A DNA stretch of 64,000 nt from CAXBNB01 sp040151475 (GTDB taxonomy: Bacteria > Bacteroidota > Bacteroidia > Cytophagales > Cyclobacteriaceae), in NCBI RefSeq assembly GCF_040151475.1, contig NZ_JBDKWG010000139.1, positions 62,001 through 126,000 on the forward strand, written 5' to 3'. The stretch's first letter is position 1; each line of letters opens with the position of its first letter. Shown in pieces: positions 19,228-28,776 of this stretch. The notes under the pieces are model-generated. The model was not told the origin of the DNA and searched no databases. It worked only from the letters and a program-made list of their open reading frames with translations. A program made the position numbers and the translations under genes.

Positions 19228-19881
19228 TCAGTTTATTCGGTTCAATATGGTTACAAATTCACTCAATATCATAGCAGTAGCTCCCCATACCATTTGGTTT
19301 TGGATATCGAAATATGGAATATGTAACTCCAGGTCGTTCTTTACCTTCATCTGTTTCGAAAACCTGATTCCGGGATTCAATAATTCTTTTAAATCAACTT
19401 CCAGAAGGTTTGCCACTTCCCGTTTGTCATTTATAAATTCAGGTCTATTGGCCGTATAACCCACTGTCGGTAAAACTTTGAAGTTACTGGCTTGAATGTA
19501 CAATTCGGACAAATTACCAAGTACGTTTACATTTACTCCCAGCACACCTATTTCCTCTGTCGTTTCTCTTATCGAAGTATCGGTAAGGCTGGAGTCCTGC
19601 CTTTCTTTTTTCCCACCGGGTAAAGAAATCTGACCACTATGAATTCCCGGATACTGATTTCTTTCAGTCAACGGAAAATACACCGACCCATCTTTAGGAT
19701 ACAACAATATCAGAACCCCACCAAGCTTCACTTCATTTAAATGGTTAAAATTAAAACGAGTGTTATTTACAGGCTTAGGTGCCATTTTGATTTGACCTTC
19801 CATTCCGGGTAATGGATTTTTCAATTCCTCACCAAGCAGATCAATTAACCCTTCAAAATCCATTAAATATTTTGCAACCAT
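19228..19881 (-). CDS. Nudix hydrolase, CoA-pyrophosphatase-like
   Basis: A 217-aa Nudix protein. The box LPGGKKERQDSSLTDTSIRE followed by TTEEIG has the spacing seen in the CoA diphosphatase (NudL/PCD1) subgroup. That subgroup cleaves CoA to phosphopantetheine and 3',5'-ADP. The location close to coaX, with only the DUF819 and MDR genes between, suits a role in CoA turnover, though this is inference. An in-frame ATG at 19863 could be the true start. Confidence 0.82.
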   Translation of the reverse strand: MVAKYLMDFEGLIDLLGEELKNPLPGMEGQIKMAPKPVNNTRFNFNHLNEVKLGGVLILLYPKDGSVYFPLTERNQYPGIHSGQISLPGGKKERQDSSLTDTSIRETTEEIGVLGVNVNVLGNLSELYIQASNFKVLPTVGYTANRPEFINDKREVANLLEVDLKELLNPGIRFSKQMKVKNDLELHIPYFDIQNQMVWGATAMILSEFVTILNRIN

Positions 19882-19915
19882 TTCATTTACCTGTGATTTA
19901 AAAATTTAACTGCTA

Positions 19916-19949
19916 TTTGACAAACATAAAGATATAATTATTAACTTAG
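19916..19949 (+). promoter_or_regulatory. Putative Bacteroidota-type promoter
   Basis: TTTG (19916-19919), a 22-base gap, and TAACTTAG (19942-19949), one mismatch from TAnnTTTG. It ends 22 bases before the ATG of the membrane protein at 19972. Confidence 0.4.
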
Positions 19950-19971
19950 TTGAACATCAACAATCACTAGT

Positions 19972-20685
19972 ATGGATAAAATTCCGGTATATGTCAGTCC
20001 GGTATTTATACTCACCACAATTGCCACTTCTGTATTCATTTACTTTAGCGTACATCAGGCACAGAATAACAAAAAGGAAAAAACTGCGCTGATAGTCGGA
20101 CTACTTATATCCGTCTGGCTGGTTTTAACTGCATTATTAGGACATAATAATTTTTACCTGGATTTTGATGCAAAACCTCCAAGACTGGTCTTTGGTATCG
20201 TACCTCCTCTGTTGACCATATTGGCGTTGTTTGTCAATTCAAAAAGCAGAGCCTACCTTAGAAATATTCCAATCACCACGTTGACTTATTTACATACTGT
20301 TCGTGTACCAGTAGAAATGGTCTTGTGGTGGCTTTTCCTTGGTGGATTAGTGCCAAAACTAATGACATTTGAAGGAATCAACTACGATATATTGTCTGGA
20401 GTAACCGCCCCTTTTATAGCTATTTTCGCAATGGGTTTCAAAAATAAAAGAAGGCTGGTGGCTATAATCTGGAATATCATAGCACTTATCCTACTGATAA
20501 ATATTGTTGGACATGCAATCCTCTCTGCACCTTTCCCATTCCAGAAGTTTGCCTTTGACATGCCCAATGTGGGTGTGCTTTATTTCCCATACGTATGGCT
20601 ACCAACTTTCATAGTACCTGCTGTGCTTTTTTCTCATCTGGTAGCTTTAATGAAACTGTTCGAAGTAAAATCAGGGCTAAAATAG
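19972..20685 (+). CDS. Seven-helix membrane protein, unknown
   Basis: A 237-aa protein with about seven hydrophobic segments. The long one at 8-26 is followed by others near 40-58, 74-88, 115-133, 143-155, 165-184 and 208-230. I do not recognise a family. Short charged loops such as KNKKEK-like HQAQNNKKEK separate the first helices. It is followed at 59 bases by an XRE-type regulator in the same direction, possibly co-transcribed. Confidence 0.75.
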   Translation: MDKIPVYVSPVFILTTIATSVFIYFSVHQAQNNKKEKTALIVGLLISVWLVLTALLGHNNFYLDFDAKPPRLVFGIVPPLLTILALFVNSKSRAYLRNIPITTLTYLHTVRVPVEMVLWWLFLGGLVPKLMTFEGINYDILSGVTAPFIAIFAMGFKNKRRLVAIIWNIIALILLINIVGHAILSAPFPFQKFAFDMPNVGVLYFPYVWLPTFIVPAVLFSHLVALMKLFEVKSGLK

Positions 20686-20744
20686 CCCATACTCAAAGTG
20701 GTTTATTTAAGTTTATCATTCACAAAAAGCAGCTAACTATTTTA

Positions 20745-22244
20745 ATGGCATTAAGCAAGGAATATAAAAAACTCATTTTTGGTATTAAGTTAAGACATTA
20801 TAGAAGTAGTAAAAACTATTCACTTCAGGTATTGTCAGAACTGAGCGGTATTTCGATTTCATATCTCAATGAAATAGAGAAAGGAAAAAAATTTCCGCGA
20901 CCCGAAAAAATCAGTATGTTGTCTAAGGCATTAGAGATATCAGAAGCGGAAATGATATCAGAATACCTCGACAACAAGCTTTCTCCGTTAGTGGAATTAT
21001 TACATTCTGGCATATTGTCTGAATTGCCTTTGGATATGTTCGGATTAGAACCAGGTAAACTACTGGAATTACTTTCCAATGCCCCCTCTAAGCTGAATGC
21101 TTTTATAGGTACTCTTTTGGAAATTAGCAGGAATTATGATCTGCGGGTAGAGACTTTCTACTTTTCAGTAATGCGTTCCTATCAGGAAATCCACAATAAC
21201 TACTTTGATGATCTGGAACAAGCGGCTGAGCGATTTATCAGCGATTACAAGATTGACATCAATACTCCACTGACCACCCGTCACCTTGAAAATTTGTTAA
21301 CAAATGAATTCAATTATAAAATAATATACGATGACTTTGCAAGCAATGAATCTTTAAGTGACATGAGGTCGATCGTGAAGCCGGGGAAAAGAAGAAAAAC
21401 AAGGCTTACGTTGAATACAGCATTGAATTCAAGACAAAGAGGGTTTAATTTGGCCAAAGAAATAGGACATGCCTACCTTGGGCTCAAAGAAAGAACGCTG
21501 ACTTCTCCGTGGGTTGATGTCTCTTCATTCGATCAGGTAATTAACAATTTCAAAGCGTCCTATTTTGCCCTGTCCATTCTCATCAATCGTAAAACTTTTT
21601 TGGTTGATTTAGAAAGCTTTTTCAACAAGCCCCATTGGGAACCCAACATCCTGATTGACACCATGATGAGCTACAATGCTACTCCTGAAATGGTATTGCA
21701 ACGCATGACCAATTTATTGCCGCAGTATTTTGGTTTCAAAGAATTGTTCTTTTTCAGGTTTCACAATGTACCTTTCTCTGGAAATTATACACTAAGCAAA
21801 GAATTACATATTGCACGAGAGCATACTCCAAGAGGAACAGTGCTGCAAGAACATTTCTGTAGAAGATGGATGTTTATTTCTATTCTGGATGAATTGGCAC
21901 AAAACCAAAAAGATGAAAACGACAATACCGAAATGGGAGGTGTGCAGATTGATAAATACTACGAAACTGGTGAGGAATTTCTGGTACTTTCACTGGCAAG
22001 GCCATTAAGTCCCACTCCGGGAGTAAACAGTAGTCTGGCTCTTGGTATCAGAATAGGTGACAATGTAAAAGAAAGAGTCAAATTTCTTTCTGATACCCGC
22101 ATAGACACCAAAATGGTGAATGATACCTGCGAAAGATGTAATGCACCAGATTGTGCAGAAAGAGTAGCTGAACCCGGTGTTTACAAAGAATTGAAAAAAG
22201 AGAAAGACAGACGTCTCGCACTCAAAGAGTATTACAAAAGATGA
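20745..22244 (+). CDS. XRE-family regulator with M78/ImmA-like and DUF2083-type C-terminus
   Basis: A 500-aa transcription factor of the short-chain fatty acyl-CoA regulator (RamB/ScfR-like) architecture. The helix-turn-helix spans about 12-65 (LSELSGISISYLNEIEKGK). A middle region resembles the ImmA/IrrE metallopeptidase fold, but its active-site segment reads AKEIGHAYLG, so the first His of HExxH is Lys and catalysis is unlikely. The C-terminus carries CERCNAPDC, a cysteine cluster. I use the ATG at 20745, where the XRE domain begins; the frame remains open to 20595 inside the previous gene. A crotonase gene follows after 24 bases, consistent with acyl-CoA metabolism as the regulated process. 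Confidence 0.85.
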   Translation: MALSKEYKKLIFGIKLRHYRSSKNYSLQVLSELSGISISYLNEIEKGKKFPRPEKISMLSKALEISEAEMISEYLDNKLSPLVELLHSGILSELPLDMFGLEPGKLLELLSNAPSKLNAFIGTLLEISRNYDLRVETFYFSVMRSYQEIHNNYFDDLEQAAERFISDYKIDINTPLTTRHLENLLTNEFNYKIIYDDFASNESLSDMRSIVKPGKRRKTRLTLNTALNSRQRGFNLAKEIGHAYLGLKERTLTSPWVDVSSFDQVINNFKASYFALSILINRKTFLVDLESFFNKPHWEPNILIDTMMSYNATPEMVLQRMTNLLPQYFGFKELFFFRFHNVPFSGNYTLSKELHIAREHTPRGTVLQEHFCRRWMFISILDELAQNQKDENDNTEMGGVQIDKYYETGEEFLVLSLARPLSPTPGVNSSLALGIRIGDNVKERVKFLSDTRIDTKMVNDTCERCNAPDCAERVAEPGVYKELKKEKDRRLALKEYYKR

Positions 22245-22268
22245 CAAAGACACATTAAAAAATAATAT

Positions 22269-23039
22269 ATGGATTTCATCAAAACAAAGGTAAAAGACCA
22301 TCTTTTGCTAATAGAACTCAACCGCAATGACAAAATGAATGCCTTTACCTTCCAAATGCTTCAGGAATTAGCTCAGGCATACACCATACTGGAAGATGAC
22401 AAAAACTTACGATGTGGTTTTTTATTTTCTAAAGGACAACATTTCACGGCAGGACTTGACCTAGCTGATGTAGCCACCCATATTGGCAAAGGTGCTACTT
22501 TGTTTGGAAATGAAACAGTTGACCCGGTACAACTCACTGGCAGAAAAAGAACCAAACCTATGGTAGTAGTTGTACAAGGGTATTCCCTTACCATTGCTAT
22601 AGAATTAATATTAGCCAGTGATATATGTATTGCCGGGAAAGAAACCAAATTTGGACAAATAGAGATCAAACGAGGTATCTTTCCTTTCGGAGGAGCCACC
22701 ATCCGGTTTGCCCAAAGATGTGGCTGGGGCAATGCCATGCGTTACCTGCTTACTGGCGACACATTTGATGAAAATGAGGCTTTAAGAATTGGTTTGGTAC
22801 AGGAAGTATCCGACACTCCTTATGAAACAGGACTAAATGTTGCCAAATCCATCGCCAAACAAGCTCCTCTTGGAGTACAAGCCACATTGATCAACGCAAC
22901 CAAAACTTTCGAACAGGGCTATGAAGCAGCCAAAGCAGACCTGATGCCTCTGTTGCACAAATTGATGCATTCCAAAGATGCCCAGGAAGGCATTCAGTCG
23001 TTTCTAGAAAGAAGAGAAGCAAAATTTACAGGGGACTGA
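22269..23039 (+). CDS. Crotonase/enoyl-CoA hydratase family protein
   Basis: A 256-aa crotonase-fold enzyme acting on an acyl-CoA thioester. The first oxyanion-hole segment is HFTAGLDL. The second reads GYSLTIAIELILASD, without the usual GGG run, as in a crotonase subgroup annotated only to family level. KFGQIEIKRGIFPFGGA covers the usual catalytic Glu region. It directly follows the acyl-CoA-type regulator. Hydratase, isomerase or other activity cannot be decided. Confidence 0.85.
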   Translation: MDFIKTKVKDHLLLIELNRNDKMNAFTFQMLQELAQAYTILEDDKNLRCGFLFSKGQHFTAGLDLADVATHIGKGATLFGNETVDPVQLTGRKRTKPMVVVVQGYSLTIAIELILASDICIAGKETKFGQIEIKRGIFPFGGATIRFAQRCGWGNAMRYLLTGDTFDENEALRIGLVQEVSDTPYETGLNVAKSIAKQAPLGVQATLINATKTFEQGYEAAKADLMPLLHKLMHSKDAQEGIQSFLERREAKFTGD

Positions 23040-23162
23040 TATTGAAATTTAATATTAATAAACCTTCTTTGTCAGATCGAAGGAAGAAAAGTTCTTCTTG
23101 TAAATGGGAAAAACCTTTCTCAGTTCAACCGACAACAAAATTATAGATATAGCCTTTTTGGT

Positions 23163-24740
23163 ATGAAGCAATTGATTCTGTGGTGTATTACCGTTTGTTT
23201 GTTTTTTTCTTGTTCGGAAAAGAAAAAGACTGGCAAACCAGAGATAAAAGAAATACCTGCTTCAGTGCTTACGGGATCAGAACTCGCAAAAATGCATTGC
23301 GGAAGATGTCACGGTTTTGTGAAACCGGAATTACTTCCAAAATCAAGTTGGAAAAAAGACGTGCTACCTGCTATGGGGCATAGATTGGGCATTTTCAAAG
23401 GAAATCACCAACCGGACAGCCTGTTTGACCGTGGCATTGGTGGGATGTTAATCAGGAAAGCCAACATCTTTCCCGAACAGCCGATGATGGCTAAATCCGA
23501 CTGGAAGAAAATAGTAGATTTTTACCTGAAAAATGCTCCTGACACCATCCTGCCTCCAAAGCGAGAAAAAAGCATAAAAATGGGTTTGAAGCATTTTAAA
23601 TACAAAGAAACAGCCTATTCTCACAGACCTCCACTAACGGCTATGGTCAGAATACTTCCCAACAAAAGAGGTGTTGTATATAGTGATGGCAAACAAGACA
23701 AAAATAGTTTGACTTTCCTGACTCCCAATCTTGAGCTTGATTACAATCTGGTATTCAACACAACACCCATACATTATTATGAAAAGTCTGATACAGTGTA
23801 TCTCACTACAGCTGGAAAAAGTATTTTTCCACATGATGCTCCAGAGGGTGCATTGCAAAAAATATATAAGAAAGAAGTTGGGCAAAATTACAATATCGCC
23901 AATACTATCATTTCAAATTTACAACGACCTGTATTTATGGCTTATGGCGACTTGAACAATGATGGAAGAGAAGACATTGTTGCATGCGAGTATGGAAACC
24001 ACACAGGAAAATTGGTTTGGTTTGAGAACAAAGGAAGGGATAAATATGCTGTCAAGCTGCTATCCAGCAAGCCCGGCGCAATCAAAGCCATCATTAAAGA
24101 TGTAAACAAAGACGGCTTGAATGACATTCTGGTACTTATGTCTCAGGGAGATGAAGGTGTTTTCTTATACGAAAACAAGGGCAATGGGGCATTCAAAGCG
24201 AAAAGATTGTTGTCATTCCTTCCCCTTTACGGATCGCAGAATATTGAGCTTGCCGATTTCAATGGCGATGGACATGATGACCTCATTTACGTCTGTGGAG
24301 ACAATGCCGATCAAACACCTATTTTGAAAAAATATCACGGCGTTTACATTTACCAGAACGATGGTCAATTCAATTTCAAAGAATCTTTTTTCTATCCGCT
24401 CAATGGCGCATATAAAGCCATACCAGCAGATTATGATCTTGATGGTGATTTGGATATTGCGGTAATCTCATTTTTTCCGGATTACTACAGCTACCCCGAA
24501 GAAAGCTTTATTTACCTCGAAAATAAAGGGGGGGTAGTATTTGATGACTACTCTTTTCCGGAAGCCACCAGAGGCAGATGGATAGTAATGGATGCAGGAG
24601 ACATTGATGAAGATGGCGACATTGATCTGGCTCTTGGCTCTTTTGTGTATTTTCTGGCTCAGGGCGACACGACCGGACTAGGCAAAGAATGGTTATCTAC
24701 AGGGCCATCGGTAGTAGTGTTGGAAAATACTACACACTAA
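23163..24740 (+). CDS. Lipoprotein with one c-type haem motif and VCBS/FG-GAP repeats
   Basis: A 525-aa exported lipoprotein: lipobox LFFSC with Cys17. Close to the N-terminus is a single haem-binding CGRCH (residues 46-50) in a short cytochrome-c-like region. The remainder is a seven-bladed-type propeller of FG-GAP/VCBS repeats with calcium-binding-like signatures: DLNNDGREDIV, DVNKDGLNDIL, DFNGDGHDDLI, DYDLDGDLDIA and DIDEDGDIDLA. Such fusions are common in Bacteroidota and may carry electrons to or from a periplasmic partner. The partner is not visible here. Confidence 0.87.
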   Translation: MKQLILWCITVCLFFSCSEKKKTGKPEIKEIPASVLTGSELAKMHCGRCHGFVKPELLPKSSWKKDVLPAMGHRLGIFKGNHQPDSLFDRGIGGMLIRKANIFPEQPMMAKSDWKKIVDFYLKNAPDTILPPKREKSIKMGLKHFKYKETAYSHRPPLTAMVRILPNKRGVVYSDGKQDKNSLTFLTPNLELDYNLVFNTTPIHYYEKSDTVYLTTAGKSIFPHDAPEGALQKIYKKEVGQNYNIANTIISNLQRPVFMAYGDLNNDGREDIVACEYGNHTGKLVWFENKGRDKYAVKLLSSKPGAIKAIIKDVNKDGLNDILVLMSQGDEGVFLYENKGNGAFKAKRLLSFLPLYGSQNIELADFNGDGHDDLIYVCGDNADQTPILKKYHGVYIYQNDGQFNFKESFFYPLNGAYKAIPADYDLDGDLDIAVISFFPDYYSYPEESFIYLENKGGVVFDDYSFPEATRGRWIVMDAGDIDEDGDIDLALGSFVYFLAQGDTTGLGKEWLSTGPSVVVLENTTH

Positions 24741-24804
24741 CTTATGCTTTATATTTCCCGTAAGATTAAATTAGTTTTTCTTTGAAAAAAAGCGTTCTTA
24801 TTGG

Positions 24805-25512
24805 TTATTTACCTGCATCACTTAGATTTTTCTGAGCTACTTCAAATCCCGGAGAATCTTTTAAAGCTTCCAGATAAAGTTCTTTGGCTTTGGCTACATC
24901 ACCTTCACTTTTAGCAATTAAGCCTTTGAGATTTAGGAGGGCAGCTTTCATGGTTACTTGCTGTTGTGTTTTGTCAGCTTTAGGGAAATATAGTTTTTGC
25001 TCAGCAATGTCAGATCTGTTTAAGAGGATTTCAGTAGAAGCAAGGGACTCTTTGTATCTTTTTAGCTCAAACTGGAGAAATGCCACGCGGTATAGGGTAG
25101 TGGTATTGTCATTTTTCAGAAACAATGTTTCATATTGAGCGAGTGCCTGATCTTTTATGCCCAGGTTTTCATAAGAAACGGCTGACAATTCAAGTGCCAA
25201 TTCATTGTCTGGGTTTATTTTTAAGTTTTCTTTTGTAACCAGTGCTACAGAAATCCACTTTTGGTTGTCATAATAATTCAAAGCTAATGAATCCAAAATA
25301 CCTGTTTTATTTGGAGCAACCATTAGAAGGTGATAAAGGGCCATTCTGGTCACAGCCGGATCACTGAATTGAGTAGAAAGGTTGTAAATACCTGCATAAA
25401 GGTTGAAAAAACCATCAGTTTGGGTAGTGTCAGCAGGTGCTTCCTGTGCGTAAGAAAGGTTATTGAACATTCCGCATATAGCGAAAACTAATATTAATAA
25501 AATCCTTTTCAT
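24805..25512 (-). CDS. Exported TPR protein
   Basis: A 235-aa protein with a cleavable signal peptide (hydrophobic 4-15, probable cleavage after SYA, residue 22). It has a TPR-like helical body; the last repeat reads KELYLEALKDSPGFEVAQKN. It has no lipobox. It is convergent with the VCBS lipoprotein and lies 40 bases downstream of the tRNA nucleotidyltransferase gene on the same strand. Role unknown. Confidence 0.82.
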   Translation of the reverse strand: MKRILLILVFAICGMFNNLSYAQEAPADTTQTDGFFNLYAGIYNLSTQFSDPAVTRMALYHLLMVAPNKTGILDSLALNYYDNQKWISVALVTKENLKINPDNELALELSAVSYENLGIKDQALAQYETLFLKNDNTTTLYRVAFLQFELKRYKESLASTEILLNRSDIAEQKLYFPKADKTQQQVTMKAALLNLKGLIAKSEGDVAKAKELYLEALKDSPGFEVAQKNLSDAGK

Positions 25513-25552
25513 TATAGTATGTTAATATGTTAGTTTTGTTTTTGGCGCAAAC

Positions 25553-26980
25553 TTAGTTATCTAAATGCTTAAAAACCAATCCGCGTTGCTTGCCAAGTTT
25601 TATCATTAAGTCTTTTGCCTCATTGTATTCATTTGCAATATCTCCTTCGAGTATGGCTTCTCTGATCTCATTTTTAATTTCTCCCACCATTTTTCCGGCA
25701 GGAAGGTCAAATGCCTGCATAATAATTTCGCCCGATATTGGCGGCTGAAAGTTTCTCAACTGATCTTTTTCTTCCAGATCCTGTAGTTTTTTTTCTACTT
25801 TCTTAAAGTTGCTAAGGTAGCGTTGAACTTTGTTATGGTTTTTAGAAGTAATATCAGCATTGCATAATGTCATCAAATCATCTACATCGTCACCTGCTTC
25901 AAAAAGCAACCTGCGTATGGCCGAATCAGTTATTTCATCTTTGACCAGAGCAATTGGTCTCAGGTGAAGCCTGACTAGTTTCTGTACATACTTCATTTTC
26001 TCATTCATGGGCAGCTTCATCTTCCTGAATATCTTTGGCACCATGCGGGCACCACGATCTTCGTGTCCATGAAATGTCCATCCCACTTTGTTATTGAACT
26101 TTTTAGTAGCTGGTTTGGCTATATCATGAAGAATGGCAGACCACCTGAGCCATAAGTTTTCTGTGTTTTGTGATATGTTGTCAAGTACCTGTAACGTATG
26201 GTAAAAATTATCTTTGTGCGACTTGCCATTCTTTATTTCCACACCATGTAGCTCTACCATTTCTGGAAAAATCAATTTTAAAAGCCCTGATTGAAATAAT
26301 AGGTTGAAGCCATAACCGGGAGTCGGGGATAAAATGATTTTATTCAACTCATCAATAATTCTTTCTGCGGAAACTATTTTTATTCTTTCAGCTTGGGTCG
26401 TTATGGAATGGAAAGTGTCTGCATCGATATCAAAACTAAGCTGGCTTGCAAATCGAATTGCGCGCATCATTCTCAATGGATCGTCAGAAAAAGTGATGTC
26501 AGGGTCGAGTGGTGTCTTAATAATTCTATTTTTGAGGTGTTCCACTCCTCCAAACGGATCGATTAATTCACCATAGTTTTCTTCGTTGATACTAACGGCA
26601 AGAGCATTTATGGTAAAGTCTCTTCGGTTTTGATCTTCCTCCAGGCTTCCGTCTTCTACAATGGGCTTGCGAGAATCACTTCGGTAAGATTCTTTTCTGG
26701 CACCCACAAACTCAATATCATGCCCTTTGTGTTTTACCAGAGCAGTTCCAAAGTTCTTATAAACCGCCAGGCCTGTATGTTTTCCCAATGCTTCTGCTGT
26801 CGCTTTAGCGAGTTCTATTCCACTTCCCACGCATACAAAATCGACATCTTTTGAGTTTCTTTCCAGGAGTATATCCCTTACAAAACCACCGATTACATAA
26901 GTTTCACAGTCAAGCTGTTTTGATGCTTCTTTTACGGCATCAAATATAAGTTCTGGTTTTAAGTGTTTGGATAGATTCAA
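25553..26980 (-). CDS. cca: tRNA CCA nucleotidyltransferase with HD domain
   Basis: A 475-aa class II polymerase-beta-type nucleotidyltransferase that adds or repairs the CCA end of tRNAs. N-terminal motifs: VIGGFVRDILL, KDVDFV (catalytic acids), RRDFTINALAVSI and DDPLRMMRAIRFAS. A central HD phosphohydrolase domain shows HDIAKPATK with surrounding helices. The predicted start is TTG at 26980; no ATG fits the conserved N-terminus. The tRNA at 58901 lacks an encoded CCA, so such an enzyme is needed. Confidence 0.93.
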   Translation of the reverse strand: MNLSKHLKPELIFDAVKEASKQLDCETYVIGGFVRDILLERNSKDVDFVCVGSGIELAKATAEALGKHTGLAVYKNFGTALVKHKGHDIEFVGARKESYRSDSRKPIVEDGSLEEDQNRRDFTINALAVSINEENYGELIDPFGGVEHLKNRIIKTPLDPDITFSDDPLRMMRAIRFASQLSFDIDADTFHSITTQAERIKIVSAERIIDELNKIILSPTPGYGFNLLFQSGLLKLIFPEMVELHGVEIKNGKSHKDNFYHTLQVLDNISQNTENLWLRWSAILHDIAKPATKKFNNKVGWTFHGHEDRGARMVPKIFRKMKLPMNEKMKYVQKLVRLHLRPIALVKDEITDSAIRRLLFEAGDDVDDLMTLCNADITSKNHNKVQRYLSNFKKVEKKLQDLEEKDQLRNFQPPISGEIIMQAFDLPAGKMVGEIKNEIREAILEGDIANEYNEAKDLMIKLGKQRGLVFKHLDN

Positions 26981-27129
26981 GTGATAGCCTTTGGTATAAA
27001 ATTTGGTTCAAAATTAGAAAATATAAAACACTCTTTACTGATAATTATATGTTGATTGTTTCTGAAAAGTGAAATCAATATGATTATGAAATATAAGTAT
27101 TGACATATATTTACCTCAAAATTTATAAA

Positions 27130-28776
27130 ATGAAAAAAAACATAATACTCTTATTTTTCTTGGCCTCTTTTGGTTGTGGTACTCATTCGGATATTGACAG
27201 GCCTAAACTTGTAGTAGGCATAGTTGTAGATCAAATGCGTCAAGAATACCTCTACAGGTTTTATAACAAATTTGGTGATGGGGGCTTTAAAAGATTAATG
27301 GATAAAGGGTTTATGGTAAAGAATGCTCATTATAATTATATTCCAACGAAGACTGGTCCTGGACATACCTCTGTATATACTGGTACTACACCAAGGGTTC
27401 ATGGAGTGATTGGTAATGACTGGTATGTGAAAGGATCTGGAGGAAGTATGTATTGTGCAGGAGATTCTACTGAGCAAGCTGTAGGAGGAAGCCCTGAAGC
27501 AGGAAAAATATCAGCCAGAAATATGCTTTCCACAACCATTACAGACGAATTGGGGCAGTTTTTTCAAAACAGGTCAAAAATAGTAGGTATATCCATAAAA
27601 GATCGGGGTGCGGCACTTCCGGCTGGTCATCATCCAACAGGTGCATATTGGTATGATGGCAAAACAGGTGAGTTTATGTCTAGTACTTACTATATGGATA
27701 AATTACCTGATTGGGTAAATGACTTCAATAATCAAAAATGGGTAGAAAAATATATGTCTCAAAGTTGGGAGACATCATATCCTATAGAACAGTATGTAGA
27801 ATCAGGGCCGGATGACCGCCCGGGTGAAAGAAAATTTGGAGATAGACAATCGGCTACCTTTCCTTATGATTTGAAAGAGATGTCAAAAGAAGTAAATCCT
27901 GCTTCACTTATTCGTTCTACCCCTTTTGGTAATTCAATATTGAAAGAGATGGCATTGGCAACTATCAAAGGAGAGTCAATGGGGCAAGATGACATCACGG
28001 ATTTTCTGGCTGTTAGTTTTTCATCCACTGATTATGTCGGACACGCATTTGGCCCTTATTCGAAAGAAGTAGAAGATACATACATTAAGCTTGACAAAGA
28101 TTTGGAAGAGTTGTTTAAATACCTTGATGAAAAAGTTGGGGCTTACCAATACAATGTATTTTTAACGGCTGATCATGCGGTGGCAGAAATTCCATTGACG
28201 CTAAAAAACCAGAAATACCCTGCTGATTACTTTGACTTTGGCGTTGCAAAAAAGGGCCTTTCGGAAGTCTTGTTGGAATCATTTGGGAAAGACAATCTTA
28301 TTTCTACATATAGCAATGATCAAATATTTCTGAATAAGAAATTGATCAAAGAATCATCAATAGATGAAAGGAAAGTGAAAAAGGTGATAGTTGATTTTTT
28401 TAATGGAAATTATGGAATAGCAGCAGCTTATGATAGTGAATTCATCAACAACTACTCAGGTTCTAACAAAGATGTTCAGATGTTGGCTGCCGGATTCAAT
28501 GCTCATAGGTCTGGTGATGTTCTTTTGACTTTAAATCCAGGTTGGTTAAGTGGTGATGGTGTGAACCCTCAGGGTACGACTCACGGTTCTCATTATACAT
28601 ATGATACTCATGTGCCTATGCTTTTTTATGGAAAAAGCATCAATGCCGGTAGTACTGTGGAATATCATACTATCACAGATTTGGCACCAACTATATCGAT
28701 GTTATTGAATATTAAATTGCCAAGTGGTGCTACAGGTCAGCCGATAGAGGAAGTTTTTGAGGGTAGGGTTCAGTAA
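27130..28776 (+). CDS. pafA: PafA-type alkaline phosphatase lipoprotein
   Basis: A 548-aa secreted alkaline phosphatase superfamily enzyme releasing phosphate from monoesters. The ATG at 27130 gives a short signal with lipobox SFGC (Cys16); an upstream TTG start at 27100 is less likely. The nucleophile is Thr80 in KTGPGHTS. SIKDRGAALPAG holds the Lys and Arg that mark PafA as a monoesterase. Metal ligands are visible in VDQMR, SSTDYVGHAFGP, TADHAV and THGSHYTYD. Its stop overlaps the convergent idi stop by seven bases. Confidence 0.93.
   Translation: MKKNIILLFFLASFGCGTHSDIDRPKLVVGIVVDQMRQEYLYRFYNKFGDGGFKRLMDKGFMVKNAHYNYIPTKTGPGHTSVYTGTTPRVHGVIGNDWYVKGSGGSMYCAGDSTEQAVGGSPEAGKISARNMLSTTITDELGQFFQNRSKIVGISIKDRGAALPAGHHPTGAYWYDGKTGEFMSSTYYMDKLPDWVNDFNNQKWVEKYMSQSWETSYPIEQYVESGPDDRPGERKFGDRQSATFPYDLKEMSKEVNPASLIRSTPFGNSILKEMALATIKGESMGQDDITDFLAVSFSSTDYVGHAFGPYSKEVEDTYIKLDKDLEELFKYLDEKVGAYQYNVFLTADHAVAEIPLTLKNQKYPADYFDFGVAKKGLSEVLLESFGKDNLISTYSNDQIFLNKKLIKESSIDERKVKKVIVDFFNGNYGIAAAYDSEFINNYSGSNKDVQMLAAGFNAHRSGDVLLTLNPGWLSGDGVNPQGTTHGSHYTYDTHVPMLFYGKSINAGSTVEYHTITDLAPTISMLLNIKLPSGATGQPIEEVFEGRVQ

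Noticed and set aside
23040..23162. CCTTC...GAAGG inverted repeat between the crotonase and VCBS genes
   Set aside because: Stem of five bases with a long loop and no T-run; could be chance.
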